Positions 9,774 to 19,598 of a DNA stretch of 64,000 bases are shown one piece after another. Source of the stretch: Hyphomicrobiales bacterium. GTDB taxonomy: Bacteria; Pseudomonadota; Alphaproteobacteria; Rhizobiales; Beijerinckiaceae. A program made the translations under genes and the position numbers. Below the pieces are notes generated by a model. The model was not told the DNA's origin. It searched no databases and was given only the letters and a program-made list of their open reading frames with translations. Location: contig CAKNFJ010000001.1 in assembly GCA_930633495.1 (NCBI GenBank), forward strand, positions 4,735,001-4,799,000. The letters run 5' to 3'. The stretch's first letter is position 1, and every line of letters starts with the position of its first letter.

Positions 9774-10946
9774 CTAATGTGCCGCGCCACCCGCCAAGCC
9801 TTGCCGCATCACCAGTCGCCGCAGGGGACCGATCCGCGACAGGGCCAGCAATCCGGCGCCGCGCATGAGGTCGGCCGGCAGCAGATCGGTCAGCAGCGTG
9901 CGGTTGAGCACATCGACCGCGCCGGTCCGCAGCCGCACATCGGTCCGCCGCGCTCCGTCATACTCCGCGATCACGGCGTCGCTGCCGGGGTCGGCCGCGC
10001 CCTGGAGCGCCTCGCGCAGGGCGGCGACGTCGCGCAGGCCGAGATTGAGCCCCTGCGCACCGATCGGCGGGAAGACATGCGCGGCCTCGCCGATCAGCGC
10101 CATGCGGCCCGCACCGAAGCGCTGGACCGAGAGCCCGCCCATCGGCACCTTGCCGCGCGGGCCGAGCACGGTCATCGCCCCGAGCAGCGATTGCACCTGC
10201 CTTTCGACCCGCAGGGCGAAGGCCGCATCGTCGAGCGCGGCGATGCGCTCGGCCTCCTCGGGGTCGAGCAGCCAGACCAGCGAGGAGCGACGCCCCGGCA
10301 GCGGGACGAGCGTGCAGGGACCCTGGCGCGTGTGGAACTCGGTCGAGATCTCGCGATGGTCGCGGCGATGCGCGAAGATCGCCGTCAGCGCGACCTGCGG
10401 ATAGCGCCAGTCCCGGCTTTCGATGCCGGCCGCGGCGCGGACCTGCGAATTGCGCCCGTCGGCACCGACGACGAGCCGGGCCTGCAACGCAAAGCCGTCG
10501 CCGGAAACCCGGATGCCGGCTTCGGCGGGTTCGATGCCACGCACGAAGCCGGGAATCATCCGCAGGCCGGAAACCGCGCCGGCCTTTTCGGCGAGGGTCG
10601 TGGTCAGGTCGGCATTCTCGATGTTCCAGCCGAAGGCCTCGAGCCCAATCTCGGAGGCGCGAAACTCGACCGGCGGCTGGCGGAACAGGCTGCCGCTGTC
10701 GTCGACGAGCCGCATCACGCAAAGCGGAGCGGCCTTGGCGAGAAGCGCATCCTGGATGCCGAGCTCTGCGAGCAGGCGCCAGGAGCCGTCGAGCAGCGCG
10801 ACGGTGCGGCCGTCCCGGGGCGTCGCGACAGGGCCGAGCAGGGCGATGCTGCGCCCCTCGCGGCTGAGCGCGAGGGCGGCTGCGAGCCCGACGGCGCCCG
10901 CGCCCACGATGGCGATATCGACCGGATCGGCGGTTTGCGTGCTCAT
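9774..10946 (-). CDS. UbiH/UbiF-family FAD-dependent monooxygenase
   Basis: The 390-residue flavoprotein belongs to the family that hydroxylates the ubiquinone ring. The N-terminal FAD-binding fingerprint IVGAGAVGLAAALALSREG is followed by the middle GADGRNSQVR (DG motif) and the C-terminal ALIGEAAHVFPPIGAQGLN, in which GD is replaced by GE as in several members of this family. The position-specific hydroxylase (UbiF, UbiH, UbiL or UbiM) cannot be told from sequence alone. The gene lies apart from other ubi genes. Confidence 0.85.
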   Translation of the reverse strand: MSTQTADPVDIAIVGAGAVGLAAALALSREGRSIALLGPVATPRDGRTVALLDGSWRLLAELGIQDALLAKAAPLCVMRLVDDSGSLFRQPPVEFRASEIGLEAFGWNIENADLTTTLAEKAGAVSGLRMIPGFVRGIEPAEAGIRVSGDGFALQARLVVGADGRNSQVRAAAGIESRDWRYPQVALTAIFAHRRDHREISTEFHTRQGPCTLVPLPGRRSSLVWLLDPEEAERIAALDDAAFALRVERQVQSLLGAMTVLGPRGKVPMGGLSVQRFGAGRMALIGEAAHVFPPIGAQGLNLGLRDVAALREALQGAADPGSDAVIAEYDGARRTDVRLRTGAVDVLNRTLLTDLLPADLMRGAGLLALSRIGPLRRLVMRQGLAGGAAH

Positions 10947-11080
10947 GGTTCTTGGCTAGCCGATGCGCGCGGTCTTGGCCACGGGCCGCAAAGTCGCAAG
11001 GTGCGTTCTGCGTTCGGCAAGGATGCAGCTTTGCCGCGCGATGAACTAAGCTCGGTCATCCATCCGAGGAGATGACTTTC

Positions 11081-12055
11081 ATGGTCAAAGCCATTCGCGC
11101 CCACAAGACCGGCGGTCCGGACGTCCTTCAGCTCGAGGACGTCACCTTGCCCCAGCCGGGCCCCGGCGAAATCCTGATCCGGAACCGGGCGATCGGTCTC
11201 AACTTCATCGACACCTATTTCCGCTCGGGCCTTTATCCCGCGCCGCAACTGCCCTTCACGCTGGGCAATGAGAGCGCGGGCGATGTGCTCGCGGTCGGTC
11301 CGAACGTCACGGATTTCAAGGTTGGCGACCGTGTCGCGGTCGTCTCGGCGCTCGGCGCCTATGCCGAGGAGCGCATCGTCCCGGCCGTTTCCGTCGTGGC
11401 GCTGCCTGACGGCATCTCCTATGAGGCGGCAGCCAGCATGATGCTGAAGGGCCTGACGGCCGAATACCTGCTGCACCGGACTTACAAGGTGAAGCCGGGT
11501 GACACGATCCTCGTCCATGCCGCGGCCGGCGCGACCGGCCTCATCCTCTGCCAATGGGGCAAGGCGCTGGGCGCGACCGTGATCGGCACCGTCGGCTCGA
11601 AGGAGAAGGCGGAGCTCGCCAAGGCGCATGGCGCCGACCACGTCATCAACTATCGCGAGGAAGATTTTGCGGCGCGGGTGAAGGAGATCACCGGCGGAGC
11701 GCTCTGCGACGTGGTCTATGACGGCGTCGGCAAGGACACCTTCATGAAGTCGCTCGACACGCTGAAGCCCTTCGGATTGTTGGCGAGCTTCGGCAATGCC
11801 TCGGGTGCGGTCGAGGCCTTCAATCTCGGCATCCTCGCCAGCAAGGGCTCGCTCTACGTCACCCGGCCCACCCTCAACACCCATACGGCCAAGCGCGAGA
11901 CCATGATCGCCATGGCCAGGAACCTGTTCGGGGCGGTGACGAGCGGCAAGGTCAAGGTGCCGGTCAACGCGACGTTCCCGCTGAAGGACGCGGCCGACGC
12001 CCACCGCCTGCTCGAATCGCGCGGCACCACGGGTTCGACGGTGCTCATCCCCTGA
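11081..12055 (+). CDS. NADPH:quinone oxidoreductase (zeta-crystallin type)
   Basis: This 324-residue zinc-free medium-chain dehydrogenase reduces quinones using NADPH. Motifs are NRAIGLNFIDTYFRSGLY near the N-terminus and the NADPH-binding VHAAAGATGLILCQWGKALG, followed by GTVGSKEKAELAKAHGADH. The ATG at 11081 has GAGGAG nine bases upstream, whereas the ATG at 11072 directly abuts that site, so 11081 is preferred. It is followed by two hairpins, the second a good terminator. Confidence 0.9.
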   Translation: MVKAIRAHKTGGPDVLQLEDVTLPQPGPGEILIRNRAIGLNFIDTYFRSGLYPAPQLPFTLGNESAGDVLAVGPNVTDFKVGDRVAVVSALGAYAEERIVPAVSVVALPDGISYEAAASMMLKGLTAEYLLHRTYKVKPGDTILVHAAAGATGLILCQWGKALGATVIGTVGSKEKAELAKAHGADHVINYREEDFAARVKEITGGALCDVVYDGVGKDTFMKSLDTLKPFGLLASFGNASGAVEAFNLGILASKGSLYVTRPTLNTHTAKRETMIAMARNLFGAVTSGKVKVPVNATFPLKDAADAHRLLESRGTTGSTVLIP

Positions 12056-12065
12056 ACGAGACTTT

Positions 12066-12090
12066 CAGGCTCGGGCATGCCCCGAGCCTG
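12066..12090. terminator. Perfect 10-bp hairpin after quinone oxidoreductase gene
   Basis: CAGGCTCGGG (12066-12075) pairs perfectly with CCCGAGCCTG (12081-12090) over a 5-base loop. It lacks a T-tract and sits 10 bases after the stop codon, so it may protect the mRNA 3' end or act together with the following terminator. Confidence 0.5.
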
Positions 12091-12106
12091 ACGCGAAACG
12101 CCAGCG

Positions 12107-12134
12107 ATGCGCCCGCTTGCCGGGCGCATTTTTT
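12107..12134 (+). terminator. Rho-independent terminator
   Basis: The stem ATGCGCCCG (12107-12115) and CGGGCGCAT (12121-12129) is perfect with a CTTGC loop and is followed by six T residues (12129-12134). It should end the transcript of the quinone oxidoreductase gene. Confidence 0.85.
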
Positions 12135-12215
12135 GTGAAGCCATGAACCGGAACGGCTGTCGCCGCGACGAATGGGTATCAGCAGGTCGTGCTGACAGCC
12201 ATTCGAGGTGACGTC

Positions 12216-12560
12216 ATGCCCAGCAAGCTTCAGATCGTTGGTTTTCTCTTCGCCACCTTGACCCTTTCGGGTGTCGCTCTCGCCCAGCAGGGCGGCGGCG
12301 GTGGCGGCGGTTCCTCGGGGGATGCCGGCGGTGGCGACGACTCGGTCATCGCGGTGCGCCTGAAGGATCAGGAGCGGTTGCGTGTTCCGCGTGCGAGCCA
12401 GACCCGTGCCGCCGGTTCCAACTGCATCACCCACGCCTGCAACGAGCCGCCGCAGCGCGCCCAGCCCGTCACCTATGCCGCGGATAATTGCGGCGGCGAC
12501 TATGTCGTCGCCCGTGACCGTCAGGGCCGTATCGTCCGCCGCATCTGCCAGTTCAACTGA
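12216..12560 (+). CDS. Small secreted protein of unknown function
   Basis: The 114-residue protein has a signal peptide (LQIVGFLFATLTLSGVALAQ, probable cleavage after ALA). The mature part begins with a glycine/serine-rich stretch and has a C-terminal half with four cysteines (CITHACNEPP, DNCGGDY, RRICQFN) that could form disulfides in the periplasm. GAGGTG five bases upstream supports the ATG at 12216. I do not recognise a domain. The gene stands alone between a terminator and convergent rimO. Confidence 0.7.
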   Translation: MPSKLQIVGFLFATLTLSGVALAQQGGGGGGGSSGDAGGGDDSVIAVRLKDQERLRVPRASQTRAAGSNCITHACNEPPQRAQPVTYAADNCGGDYVVARDRQGRIVRRICQFN

Positions 12561-12581
12561 GCGCCGGCCCGGCGCGCCGCC

Positions 12582-13901
12582 TCAGACGGCGATGCCGTGC
12601 AGGTCGTAGGCGTCGGCCCGCTCGATCTTCACGGTGACGATATCGCCGGGCCGCAGGGGCCGGCGGCTCGCCACATAGACGTTCCCGTCGATCTCCGGCG
12701 CATCCCATTTCGAGCGACCCTTGGCGACGGTCGGCCCGGCCTCGTCGATGATGACCGGGATGCGTTTGCCGACCCTGGCCTTGACGATGCGGGCCGAAAT
12801 CTCGGCCTGCGCCTTCATGAAGCGGTGCCAGCGCGCTTCCTTCTCTTCCTCCGGAACCAGCGCGAGGCCGAGATCGTTGGCGGGCGCGCCCTTCACCGGC
12901 TCGTATTTGAAGCAGCCGACGCGCTCCAGCTTCGCTTCCTTCAGCCAGTCGAGCAGGATCTGCATGTCCTCCTCGGTCTCGCCGGGGAAGCCGACGATGA
13001 AGGTCGAGCGGATGGCGAGGTCCGGGCAGATGTCGCGCCACTTCCGAATGCGGTCGAGCGTGCGGTCCTGATGGGCCGGGCGCTTCATCGCCTTCAGCAC
13101 GGACGGCGAGGCGTGCTGGAACGGGATGTCGAGATAGGGCAGCACCAGCCCTTCCTGCATCAGCGGGATCACCTCGTCGACATGCGGATAGGGGTAGACG
13201 TAGTGCAGCCGCACCCACATCCCCATCTGGCCGAGCTCCTTGGCGAGCTCGAAGAAGCGGGTGCGGATCTCGCGATCCTTGAACATCGAGGGCGCGTATT
13301 TGATGTCGAGCCCGTAGGCGCTGGTGTCCTGCGAGATCACCAGCAGTTCCTTGACGCCGGCCTTGGCCAGCTTCTCGGCCTCGCGCAGCACGTCGCCGAT
13401 CGGCCGCGAGACGAGGTCGCCGCGCAGCTTCGGGATGATGCAGAAGGTGCAGCGATTGTTGCAACCCTCTGAAATCTTGAGATAGGCGTAGTGCCGCGGC
13501 GTCAGTTTCACGCCCTGGTCGGGCACGAGGTCGACGAAGGGATCGTGCTTCGGTGGCACGGCCTGATGCACGGCCGAGACGACGCTCTCATAGGCTTGCG
13601 GGCCGGTGATCGCGAGCACGTTCGGGAAGACGTCGCGGATCTGCTCCGGCTCGGCGCCCATGCAGCCGGTGACGATGACCTTGCCGTTCTCGGCCATGGC
13701 CGAGCCGATCGCCTCCAGCGACTCCGCCTTGGCGCTGTCGAGGAAGCCGCAGGTGTTGACGATGACGAGGTCGGCCCCGGCATGGCTTTTCGAGAGTTCG
13801 TAGCCCTCGGAGCGCAGCGAGGTGATGATCCGTTCGGAATCGACGAGCGCCTTGGGGCAGCCCAGCGAAACGAAGGAGATTTTCGGCGCGACGGCGTTCA
13901 T
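12582..13901 (-). CDS. rimO: Ribosomal protein S12 methylthiotransferase
   Basis: RimO is a radical-SAM enzyme that methylthiolates an aspartate of ribosomal protein S12. The 439-residue protein has the N-terminal UPF0004 domain with cluster cysteines C15, C51 and C80 ([31 protein letters not shown]). The radical-SAM motif follows at C147, C151 and C154 (CNNRCTFC), and the TRAM domain is at the C-terminus. [12 protein letters not shown] separates RimO from its relative MiaB. The length is standard. Confidence 0.95.
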   Translation of the reverse strand: MNAVAPKISFVSLGCPKALVDSERIITSLRSEGYELSKSHAGADLVIVNTCGFLDSAKAESLEAIGSAMAENGKVIVTGCMGAEPEQIRDVFPNVLAITGPQAYESVVSAVHQAVPPKHDPFVDLVPDQGVKLTPRHYAYLKISEGCNNRCTFCIIPKLRGDLVSRPIGDVLREAEKLAKAGVKELLVISQDTSAYGLDIKYAPSMFKDREIRTRFFELAKELGQMGMWVRLHYVYPYPHVDEVIPLMQEGLVLPYLDIPFQHASPSVLKAMKRPAHQDRTLDRIRKWRDICPDLAIRSTFIVGFPGETEEDMQILLDWLKEAKLERVGCFKYEPVKGAPANDLGLALVPEEEKEARWHRFMKAQAEISARIVKARVGKRIPVIIDEAGPTVAKGRSKWDAPEIDGNVYVASRRPLRPGDIVTVKIERADAYDLHGIAV

Positions 13902-14005
13902 CGGCTGATGGCTTATGTCCAGAATGTCAGGAAGCGGCGCGCGTCATAGCACGCGATCGGCGCTTCCTTTGAACCTTTTTAGCCTGATTTGCAATCGAAA
14001 GCGGT

Positions 14006-14866
14006 TCAGGCCGCCTTGCCGGTCGCGACCGGGCGTTCGGGATCCTGCGTCCAGTCGGTCATCGAGCCGTCGTAGAGCGCGACCTCGTCGCGGCCGAGAA
14101 TCTCGGACAGAACGAACCAGTTTGCCGCAGCGGAATGGCCGGTGTTGCAATAGGAGACCACCGGCCCCTGCGGCACTGCCGAGAACAGCTTCTCCAGCTC
14201 GCCCTGTGCCTTGAGCTTGCCGCCCTCGAAGGCGCCGGCATAGTCCCGCTGGATCGCGCCGGGGATATGGCCGGCGCGCGCTGCCTCCGCCGATTTCTCG
14301 CGGCCCTCGAAATAGCTCGGCCCGCGCGCATCGACGAGGCTCGCCTGCTTGCTGCGCGAAGCGACGAGGGTGGAATCCGCCGTGCTGCGCAGGCCCTGCT
14401 GTGCCACGACGGGGTAGGAGGCAGTGCTCTTCGGCGCCGAGGCGCCGGTCGCGACCGGGCGCTTCGGATCGGCCGTCCAGGCCTTGAAGCCGCCATCGAG
14501 GATCGCCTGCTGGCCGTGGCCGATGAATTTCAGCGTCCAGTAGACTCGAGCAGCTGCGGCGAAATCGGTCGCGGCGGTGCCGGCCGGGACGATGACGACG
14601 TCGTCATGCGGCTTGATGCCGAGCCGGCCCGCGAGCGCGGCGAGATGATCGAGCGGAGGCAGCATGCCCGGCGCATTGCCGATCTTCGCCCGCCAGCCAT
14701 CGGCGGCATAGTCTGAATGGATGGCGCCGGGAATATGCCCGGCTTCGAACGCGGCCTTCGCGCCGTCGGCCGCGGTGCGGATATCAACGATGACGAGATT
14801 TTCGTCGTCAAGCCGCGCAGCCAGCGCGTCCGGCGTGATCAATCCGGCGAATTCAGCCCGGCTCAT
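14006..14866 (-). CDS. Sulfurtransferase with tandem rhodanese domains (SseA-like)
   Basis: The 286-residue protein transfers sulfur from thiosulfate or 3-mercaptopyruvate to acceptors such as cyanide or thiols. Two rhodanese domains are present: an inactive N-terminal one (VIVDIRTAADG, GHIPGAIHSDY) and a C-terminal one with the active cysteine C240 in VVSYCNTGHSAA. The loop CNTGHSA is not the classical mercaptopyruvate CGSGVTA, so the donor is uncertain. Its ATG overlaps the stop of the OsmC gene by 4 bases, so the pair is coupled. Confidence 0.87.
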   Translation of the reverse strand: MSRAEFAGLITPDALAARLDDENLVIVDIRTAADGAKAAFEAGHIPGAIHSDYAADGWRAKIGNAPGMLPPLDHLAALAGRLGIKPHDDVVIVPAGTAATDFAAAARVYWTLKFIGHGQQAILDGGFKAWTADPKRPVATGASAPKSTASYPVVAQQGLRSTADSTLVASRSKQASLVDARGPSYFEGREKSAEAARAGHIPGAIQRDYAGAFEGGKLKAQGELEKLFSAVPQGPVVSYCNTGHSAAANWFVLSEILGRDEVALYDGSMTDWTQDPERPVATGKAA

Positions 14867-15300
14867 TCAGCGGCCTCCTTGTGCAATTCGTCGATCACTT
14901 CGAGGCTGTAGCTCATCTCGGCGGTCGCCCCGAGCATGATCGAAGCCGAACAGTATTTTTCCTTCGACAATGTGACGGCTCGCTCCGCCTTGGCCGGGGA
15001 CAGCCCCTTGCCGGTGATGCGGTAGGCGAGGTGGATCTTGGTAAAGACCTTGGGGTCGGTCGTGGCGCGCTCCGCCTCGACATCGACCTCGCAGCCGGTG
15101 ATGTTCTCGCGGCCTTTCTTGATCATCCCGACGACATCGAAGGCCGTGCAGCCGGCAAGCCCGATCAGCAGCATCTCCATCGGCCGGATGCCGAGATTGC
15201 GCCCGCCATATTCGGGAGCACCGTCCATGATCATGGCGTGCCCGCTGCCGGACTCGCCCATGAAGGCCATGCCATCAACCCATTTCGCGCGTGCTTTCAT
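14863..15300 (-). CDS. OsmC family protein
   Basis: A 145-residue OsmC/Ohr-superfamily protein, closest in pattern to the YhfA branch. OsmC proteins are thiol peroxidases that detoxify organic hydroperoxides. The two conserved cysteines are present, C51 in GLAGCTAFDV and C117 in SKEKYCSASIML, with RPMEMLLIGLAGC typical of the family. It is the first gene of a two-gene unit with the sulfurtransferase (ATGA overlap), which points to sulfur or thiol metabolism. The YhfA branch is less well characterised than Ohr. Confidence 0.85.
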   Translation of the reverse strand: MKARAKWVDGMAFMGESGSGHAMIMDGAPEYGGRNLGIRPMEMLLIGLAGCTAFDVVGMIKKGRENITGCEVDVEAERATTDPKVFTKIHLAYRITGKGLSPAKAERAVTLSKEKYCSASIMLGATAEMSYSLEVIDELHKEAAE

Positions 15301-15395
15301 CGCGATCTCCTGTCGGCGTGATCTGCTATGCGACAGGCATAGCCCGACCTGCCGGTCGAGGCGAGGGCGGCTTCATGCCGCTGCCGCATGCAGGG

Positions 15396-15493
15396 CGTCA
15401 TTCTCGGGCGCAGCGAAGCGCAGACCCGAGAATCTCTTGCAGGAAGAGGCGCCCTTCCGTCCTGAGATGCTCGGGGCAAGCCCGAGCATGACG
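15396..15493. repeat. Intergenic palindromic repeat
   Basis: The left end CGTCATTCTCGGGC and right end GCCCGAGCATGACG are complementary apart from one or two positions. The inner boxes GAGAATCTC and GAGATGCTC also face each other. It fills the gap between cysA and the OsmC gene. Confidence 0.85.
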
Positions 15494-15503
15494 GCAGGTC
15501 TCC

Positions 15504-16550
15504 TCAGGCGGCGGCGAACAGATTGCCATGCGTGATGCGCAATTTGATCCGTTCCCCGATCGCCGGCGCGACCTGGCTGGCGAGGTCGACGTCGAGGCGC
15601 TTCTTCAGCCCCTCGACCGCCACTTCGGCCCGGCGCAGGGGCCCGTTGCGGCGCAGGTGCTCGACCACGCCGGGCAGGGCGAGCGGCGTCTCGTCGACGA
15701 TGCGCAGATGTTGCGGCCGGACATAGAGCGAGGCCGGGCCGCCCTGGTTCTGCGACAACCCGCCCAGCACCGGCCGGTCGCCGAAGAAGGCCTGGCTGCC
15801 GACGACCTTCACCGGCAACTTGTTCACCTCGCCGAGGAATTCGCAGATGAAGGGCGTCGCCGGGTGGTCGTAGACATCGTCGGCCGAGCCGACCTGTTCG
15901 ATGCGTCCCTCGTTGAGGATCGCGACGCGGTCGGCCAGCTCCAGCGCTTCCTCCTGGTCATGGGTGACGAAGACGGTGGTGTGGCCGGTACGGCCATGCA
16001 GCTCGCGCAGCCAGGCGCGCAGATCCTTGCGCACCTTGGCGTCGAGCGCGCCGAAGGGCTCGTCGAGCAGCAGGACGCGCGGCTCGATGGCGAGCGCACG
16101 CGCCAAGGCGACGCGCTGGCGCTGGCCACCGGAAAGCTGGCTGGGATAGCGCTTTTCCAGACCCGGCAGCTGAACGAGTTCCAGCAAGCCGCTGACACGT
16201 TTGCGGATTTCCTCGTTGCTGGGGCGCTCGTGGCGTGGCCGGGACTTCAGCCCGAAGGCGATGTTCTCGGCGACGTTCATCGTCTTGAACAATGCGTATT
16301 GCTGGAAGACGAAGCCGATGCGGCGGTCGCGCAGGGAGAGATCGTGGGTATCGGTCTCGCCGAACAGCACGCGGCCGCGATCGGCCTGCTCCAGCCCGGC
16401 GATCAGCCGCAGCAGCGTGGTCTTGCCCGAGCCGGAGGGGCCGAGCAGCGCGACGAGCTCACCCGGCTGGATATCGAGCGAGACGCCCCGCAGTGCCGGG
16501 AAGTTCTCGAAGCGCTTTTCGATGGTCTCGATGGTGACGGCGACCGACAT
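15504..16550 (-). CDS. cysA: Sulfate/thiosulfate ABC transporter ATPase
   Basis: This 348-residue ATPase powers sulfate and thiosulfate uptake with CysT and CysW. Walker [10 protein letters not shown] lies near residue 36, the signature [16 protein letters not shown] near 138, Walker [12 protein letters not shown], and the H-loop [10 protein letters not shown]. The C-terminal regulatory TOBE-like region (residues about 235-348) includes [10 protein letters not shown]. It is the last gene of sbp-cysT-cysW-cysA, 24 bases after cysW. Confidence 0.94.
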   Translation of the reverse strand: MSVAVTIETIEKRFENFPALRGVSLDIQPGELVALLGPSGSGKTTLLRLIAGLEQADRGRVLFGETDTHDLSLRDRRIGFVFQQYALFKTMNVAENIAFGLKSRPRHERPSNEEIRKRVSGLLELVQLPGLEKRYPSQLSGGQRQRVALARALAIEPRVLLLDEPFGALDAKVRKDLRAWLRELHGRTGHTTVFVTHDQEEALELADRVAILNEGRIEQVGSADDVYDHPATPFICEFLGEVNKLPVKVVGSQAFFGDRPVLGGLSQNQGGPASLYVRPQHLRIVDETPLALPGVVEHLRRNGPLRRAEVAVEGLKKRLDVDLASQVAPAIGERIKLRITHGNLFAAA

Positions 16551-16574
16551 GGCGAGAAATCCTTCGTCTGTGGG

Positions 16575-17465
16575 TCAATGACGGCGGCTGGCGGCGATCA
16601 CATCGCCGTAGTGCCATTCCAGCAGGGTCTTGAGCACGAGGGTGACGAGGGCCAGCCCCGCCAGCAGCGAGGCCACCGCAAAGGCCGCCGCTCCCATGTA
16701 CTCATTGTAGAGGATTTCGATGTGCAGCGGCATCGTGTTGGTCAGGCCGCGGATCTTGCCCGAAACGACGGCGACCGCACCGAATTCGCCCATCGCACGA
16801 GCGTTGCAAAGCAGGACGCCATAGAACAGGCTCCACTTCACGTTCGGCAGCGTCACCGCGAAGAACACCCGCCAGGGCGAGGCGCCGAGCGTCAGCGCCG
16901 CTTCCTCGTCGGCCGAGCCGAGCGACTGCATATGCGGGATCAGCTCGCGCGCCACGAAGGGGAAGGTGACGAACACCGTGGCGAGGATCAGGCCAGGCAG
17001 CGCGAAGACGATCTTGAGGTCGTTGGCCTGGAGCCACGGCCCGAAATAGCCCTGCGCGCCGAAGAGCAGCACGAAGACGAGGCCCGAGATCACCGGCGAG
17101 ACCGAGAAGGGCAGGTCGATCAGGCTGATCAACAGGTTCTTGCCGCGGAACTCGAATTTGGCGATGGCCCAGGCTGCGGCGATGCCGACGATGATGTTGA
17201 ACGGCACCGCGATCGCTGCGACGAGCAATGTCAGCCGGATCGCCGCGAGCGCATCGGGCTCGGTGATCGCGGCGCGATAGGCCTCCCAGCCCTTGGCGCC
17301 GGCCTCGATGAAGACCGTGACGAGCGGCAGCAGCAGGAAAAGCAGCAGGAAGGCGAGCGAGACCGCGATCAGCACGATCTGCACGACGGGGCTCTCGCCG
17401 CGCGCGCGGCTGGGGCTGCGTGGGGGCTCTGCGGCGATGTCGGAAGGGAAGGTCGCGTCAGACAT
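16575..17465 (-). CDS. cysW: Sulfate ABC transporter permease CysW
   Basis: A 296-residue inner-membrane permease subunit of the sulfate/thiosulfate importer, with about six transmembrane helices. It has the binding-protein-dependent transport motif around ADEEAALTLGASPWRVFFAVTLP and the family segment ISPVISG-like PFSVSPVISGLVFVLLFG. NARAMGEFGAVAVVSG is typical of CysW. Its start overlaps the cysT stop by 8 bases. Confidence 0.93.
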   Translation of the reverse strand: MSDATFPSDIAAEPPRSPSRARGESPVVQIVLIAVSLAFLLLFLLLPLVTVFIEAGAKGWEAYRAAITEPDALAAIRLTLLVAAIAVPFNIIVGIAAAWAIAKFEFRGKNLLISLIDLPFSVSPVISGLVFVLLFGAQGYFGPWLQANDLKIVFALPGLILATVFVTFPFVARELIPHMQSLGSADEEAALTLGASPWRVFFAVTLPNVKWSLFYGVLLCNARAMGEFGAVAVVSGKIRGLTNTMPLHIEILYNEYMGAAAFAVASLLAGLALVTLVLKTLLEWHYGDVIAASRRH

Positions 17466-18354
17466 CGCCGAACCTCCGGCGGGCGCGGGCCTGGATCAGG
17501 TTGCCGACGAGGATCAGCGTAAACGAGATCAGCAGCATCATCGTGGCCACCACGGCCGCGCCGGCATAGTCGAACTGCTCGAGCCGGATCACGATGAGCA
17601 GCGGTGCGATTTCCGAGACCATCGGCACGTTGCCGGCGATGAAGATCACCGAGCCGTACTCGCCGACGGCACGGGCAAAGGCGAGCACGAAGCCAGTCAG
17701 CAACGCCGGCGCGACCTGCGGCAGGATCACCCGGAAGACGGTCCTGAAGCGGCTGGCGCCGAGCAGCGCGGCGGCCTCCTCGACATCGCTCTGCAATTCC
17801 TCCAGCACGGGCTGGACGGTCCGGACGACGAAGGGCAGGCCGATGAAGATCAGCGCCACCATCACGCCGAGCGGCGTATAGGCGACCTTGCCGTCGAAAC
17901 CGAATGAGAAATCGGTGAAGGGGATCGAGATCTTGAACGCGAGCGGCGCCAGCAAAGAGCCGACCCAGCCGTTCGGCGCATAGATCGCGGCCAGCGAAAT
18001 ACCGGCCACCGCGGTCGGCAGGGCGAAGGGCAGGTCCACCGCCGCATCGATCAGGCGCCGGCCCGGGAAATCATAGCGCACCAGCACCCAGGCCAGGATC
18101 AGGCCGAATACGGCGTTGACGAGCGCCGCGAACAGGGCGGCGGTGAAGGAGAGCTTGAGCGCGGCGAGCGTGCGCGGCGAGGTCGCCACCGCCCAGATAT
18201 CGGCGGGGCCGGCGCTGGCGGCCTTGAGGAACAGGGCCGCCAGCGGGATCAGCACGATCAGCGACAATGCCGTCACGGTGATGCCGAGCGCCAGCCCGAA
18301 GCCGGGCAGGATGCTGGGCTCGCGCCAGCGGAAGGTCGTCGTCGCTGCCGTCAT
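17458..18354 (-). CDS. cysT: Sulfate ABC transporter permease CysT/CysU
   Basis: The 298-residue partner permease of CysW. It begins with SILPGFGLALGITV-type sequence (PSILPGFGLALGITVTALSL) typical of CysT and has PFALPTAVAGISLAAIYAP in the middle. The EAA loop follows at VEEAAALLGASRFRTVFRVI, then FARAVGEYGSVIFIAGN. It starts 9 bases after the binding-protein gene and overlaps cysW, consistent with one operon. Confidence 0.93.
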   Translation of the reverse strand: MTAATTTFRWREPSILPGFGLALGITVTALSLIVLIPLAALFLKAASAGPADIWAVATSPRTLAALKLSFTAALFAALVNAVFGLILAWVLVRYDFPGRRLIDAAVDLPFALPTAVAGISLAAIYAPNGWVGSLLAPLAFKISIPFTDFSFGFDGKVAYTPLGVMVALIFIGLPFVVRTVQPVLEELQSDVEEAAALLGASRFRTVFRVILPQVAPALLTGFVLAFARAVGEYGSVIFIAGNVPMVSEIAPLLIVIRLEQFDYAGAAVVATMMLLISFTLILVGNLIQARARRRFGDV

Positions 18355-18363
18355 GGACAGTCC

Positions 18364-19404
18364 TCAGCGTGCCGGCTTGTAGAGCTGGTCGAAGATGCCG
18401 CCATCGCCGAAATGGGTCGGTTGCGCCTTCTTCCAGCCGCCGAAGACGTCGTCGATCGTGATCAGGTCGACCTTGACGAAATTGGCGAGGTCCTTCGGGT
18501 CCGCCGCCTCGGGGTTGCGCGGACGGTAATAGTTCTTGGCGATGATGGCCTGTGCCTTTGGCGTGTAGAGGAAGTCGAGATAGGCCTGCGCCTGCTCGCG
18601 CGTCTTCTTGGCGTCGACATTGGCGTCGACCAGCGCGACCGGCGGCTCGGCCAGGATCGACAGGCTCGGCACGACGATATCGAACTTGTCGGCCCCGAAC
18701 TCCTTCAGGGCGAGGAAGGCCTCGTTCTCCCAGGACAGGAAGACGTCGCCGATGCCGCGCTGGGTGAAGGTCGTCGTCGCGCCGCGCGCTCCCGTGTCGA
18801 GCACCGGGACATTGGCGAGGAGCTTGCCGATATAGTCGCGCACCTTCGCCTCGTCCTTGTTGAAGGCCTTCTCGGCATAGGCCCAGGCGGCGAGGTAGTT
18901 CCAGCGCGCCCCGCCGGAGGTCTTCGGATTCGGCGTGATGATCTGCACGCCCGGCTTCACCAGGTCGCCCCAGTCCTTGATCGCCTTCGGATTGCCCTTG
19001 CGGACGAGGAAGACGATCGTCGAGGTGTAAGGCGAGGAATTGTGAGGCAGGCGCTTCTGCCAGTCGAGCGGCAGCTTCTTCGAGCGCTCGGCGACCGCAT
19101 CGATATCGCCGGCCAGCGCCAGCGTCACGACATCGGCGTTGAGGCCGTCGATCACGGTGCGGGCTTGCGCACCGGAGCCGCCATGCGACTGGCGGATCGT
19201 GCTGATTTTCTTGTCGGGGTTCTTCGCGTTCCATTCGGCGAGGAAGGCCGCGTTGATGTCGCGATAGAGCTCGCGGGTCGGATCGTAGGATACGTTGAGG
19301 AGCTCGGTCTGGGCGCGGGCCCCGGCGACGACGCCGAAGCAGAGCGTGAAGGCTCCCAGAACCAGTCCGGCCCGGAGAAGGCGGCGAAACACGGGTCGCG
19401 TCAT
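18364..19404 (-). CDS. sbp: Sulfate-binding periplasmic protein
   Basis: The 346-residue protein binds sulfate (and perhaps thiosulfate) in the periplasm and delivers it to CysTWA. A signal peptide covers about residues 1-31 ([17 protein letters not shown]). The Sbp/CysP signature is [15 protein letters not shown], followed by [17 protein letters not shown] and [21 protein letters not shown] and [11 protein letters not shown] are also conserved. Sbp and CysP cannot be separated by eye. It heads the transport operon; the 194 bases upstream hold no gene. Confidence 0.92.
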   Translation of the reverse strand: MTRPVFRRLLRAGLVLGAFTLCFGVVAGARAQTELLNVSYDPTRELYRDINAAFLAEWNAKNPDKKISTIRQSHGGSGAQARTVIDGLNADVVTLALAGDIDAVAERSKKLPLDWQKRLPHNSSPYTSTIVFLVRKGNPKAIKDWGDLVKPGVQIITPNPKTSGGARWNYLAAWAYAEKAFNKDEAKVRDYIGKLLANVPVLDTGARGATTTFTQRGIGDVFLSWENEAFLALKEFGADKFDIVVPSLSILAEPPVALVDANVDAKKTREQAQAYLDFLYTPKAQAIIAKNYYRPRNPEAADPKDLANFVKVDLITIDDVFGGWKKAQPTHFGDGGIFDQLYKPAR

Positions 19405-19598
19405 GTCAGGGCTCCGTTGCGTTCACGGCGAGGCTCGGTTCAAGCATCGACCCGTTCTGAAAAACAAACGAAACGTACTGAATTATCGATCTTGCCTCAA
19501 TGGCCTGGCACAATCAACGCCTTCCAAATTGGGGCGCCGGAGGAGAAAACGCATCTCCGGCGACGTCGTTCCACCCGGCTGACGATGCCGGGCCGCGC

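Noticed and set aside
9777..11075. A 432-codon frame opposite the UbiH-like gene
   Set aside because: It mirrors the codon structure of a well-supported flavoprotein gene and has no domain-like features.
15528..17522. A 664-codon open frame on the plus strand across cysA and cysW
   Set aside because: It is antisense to two well-recognised transporter genes, is rich in Arg/Gln/Asp and matches no family. Long antisense frames are common in GC-rich DNA.
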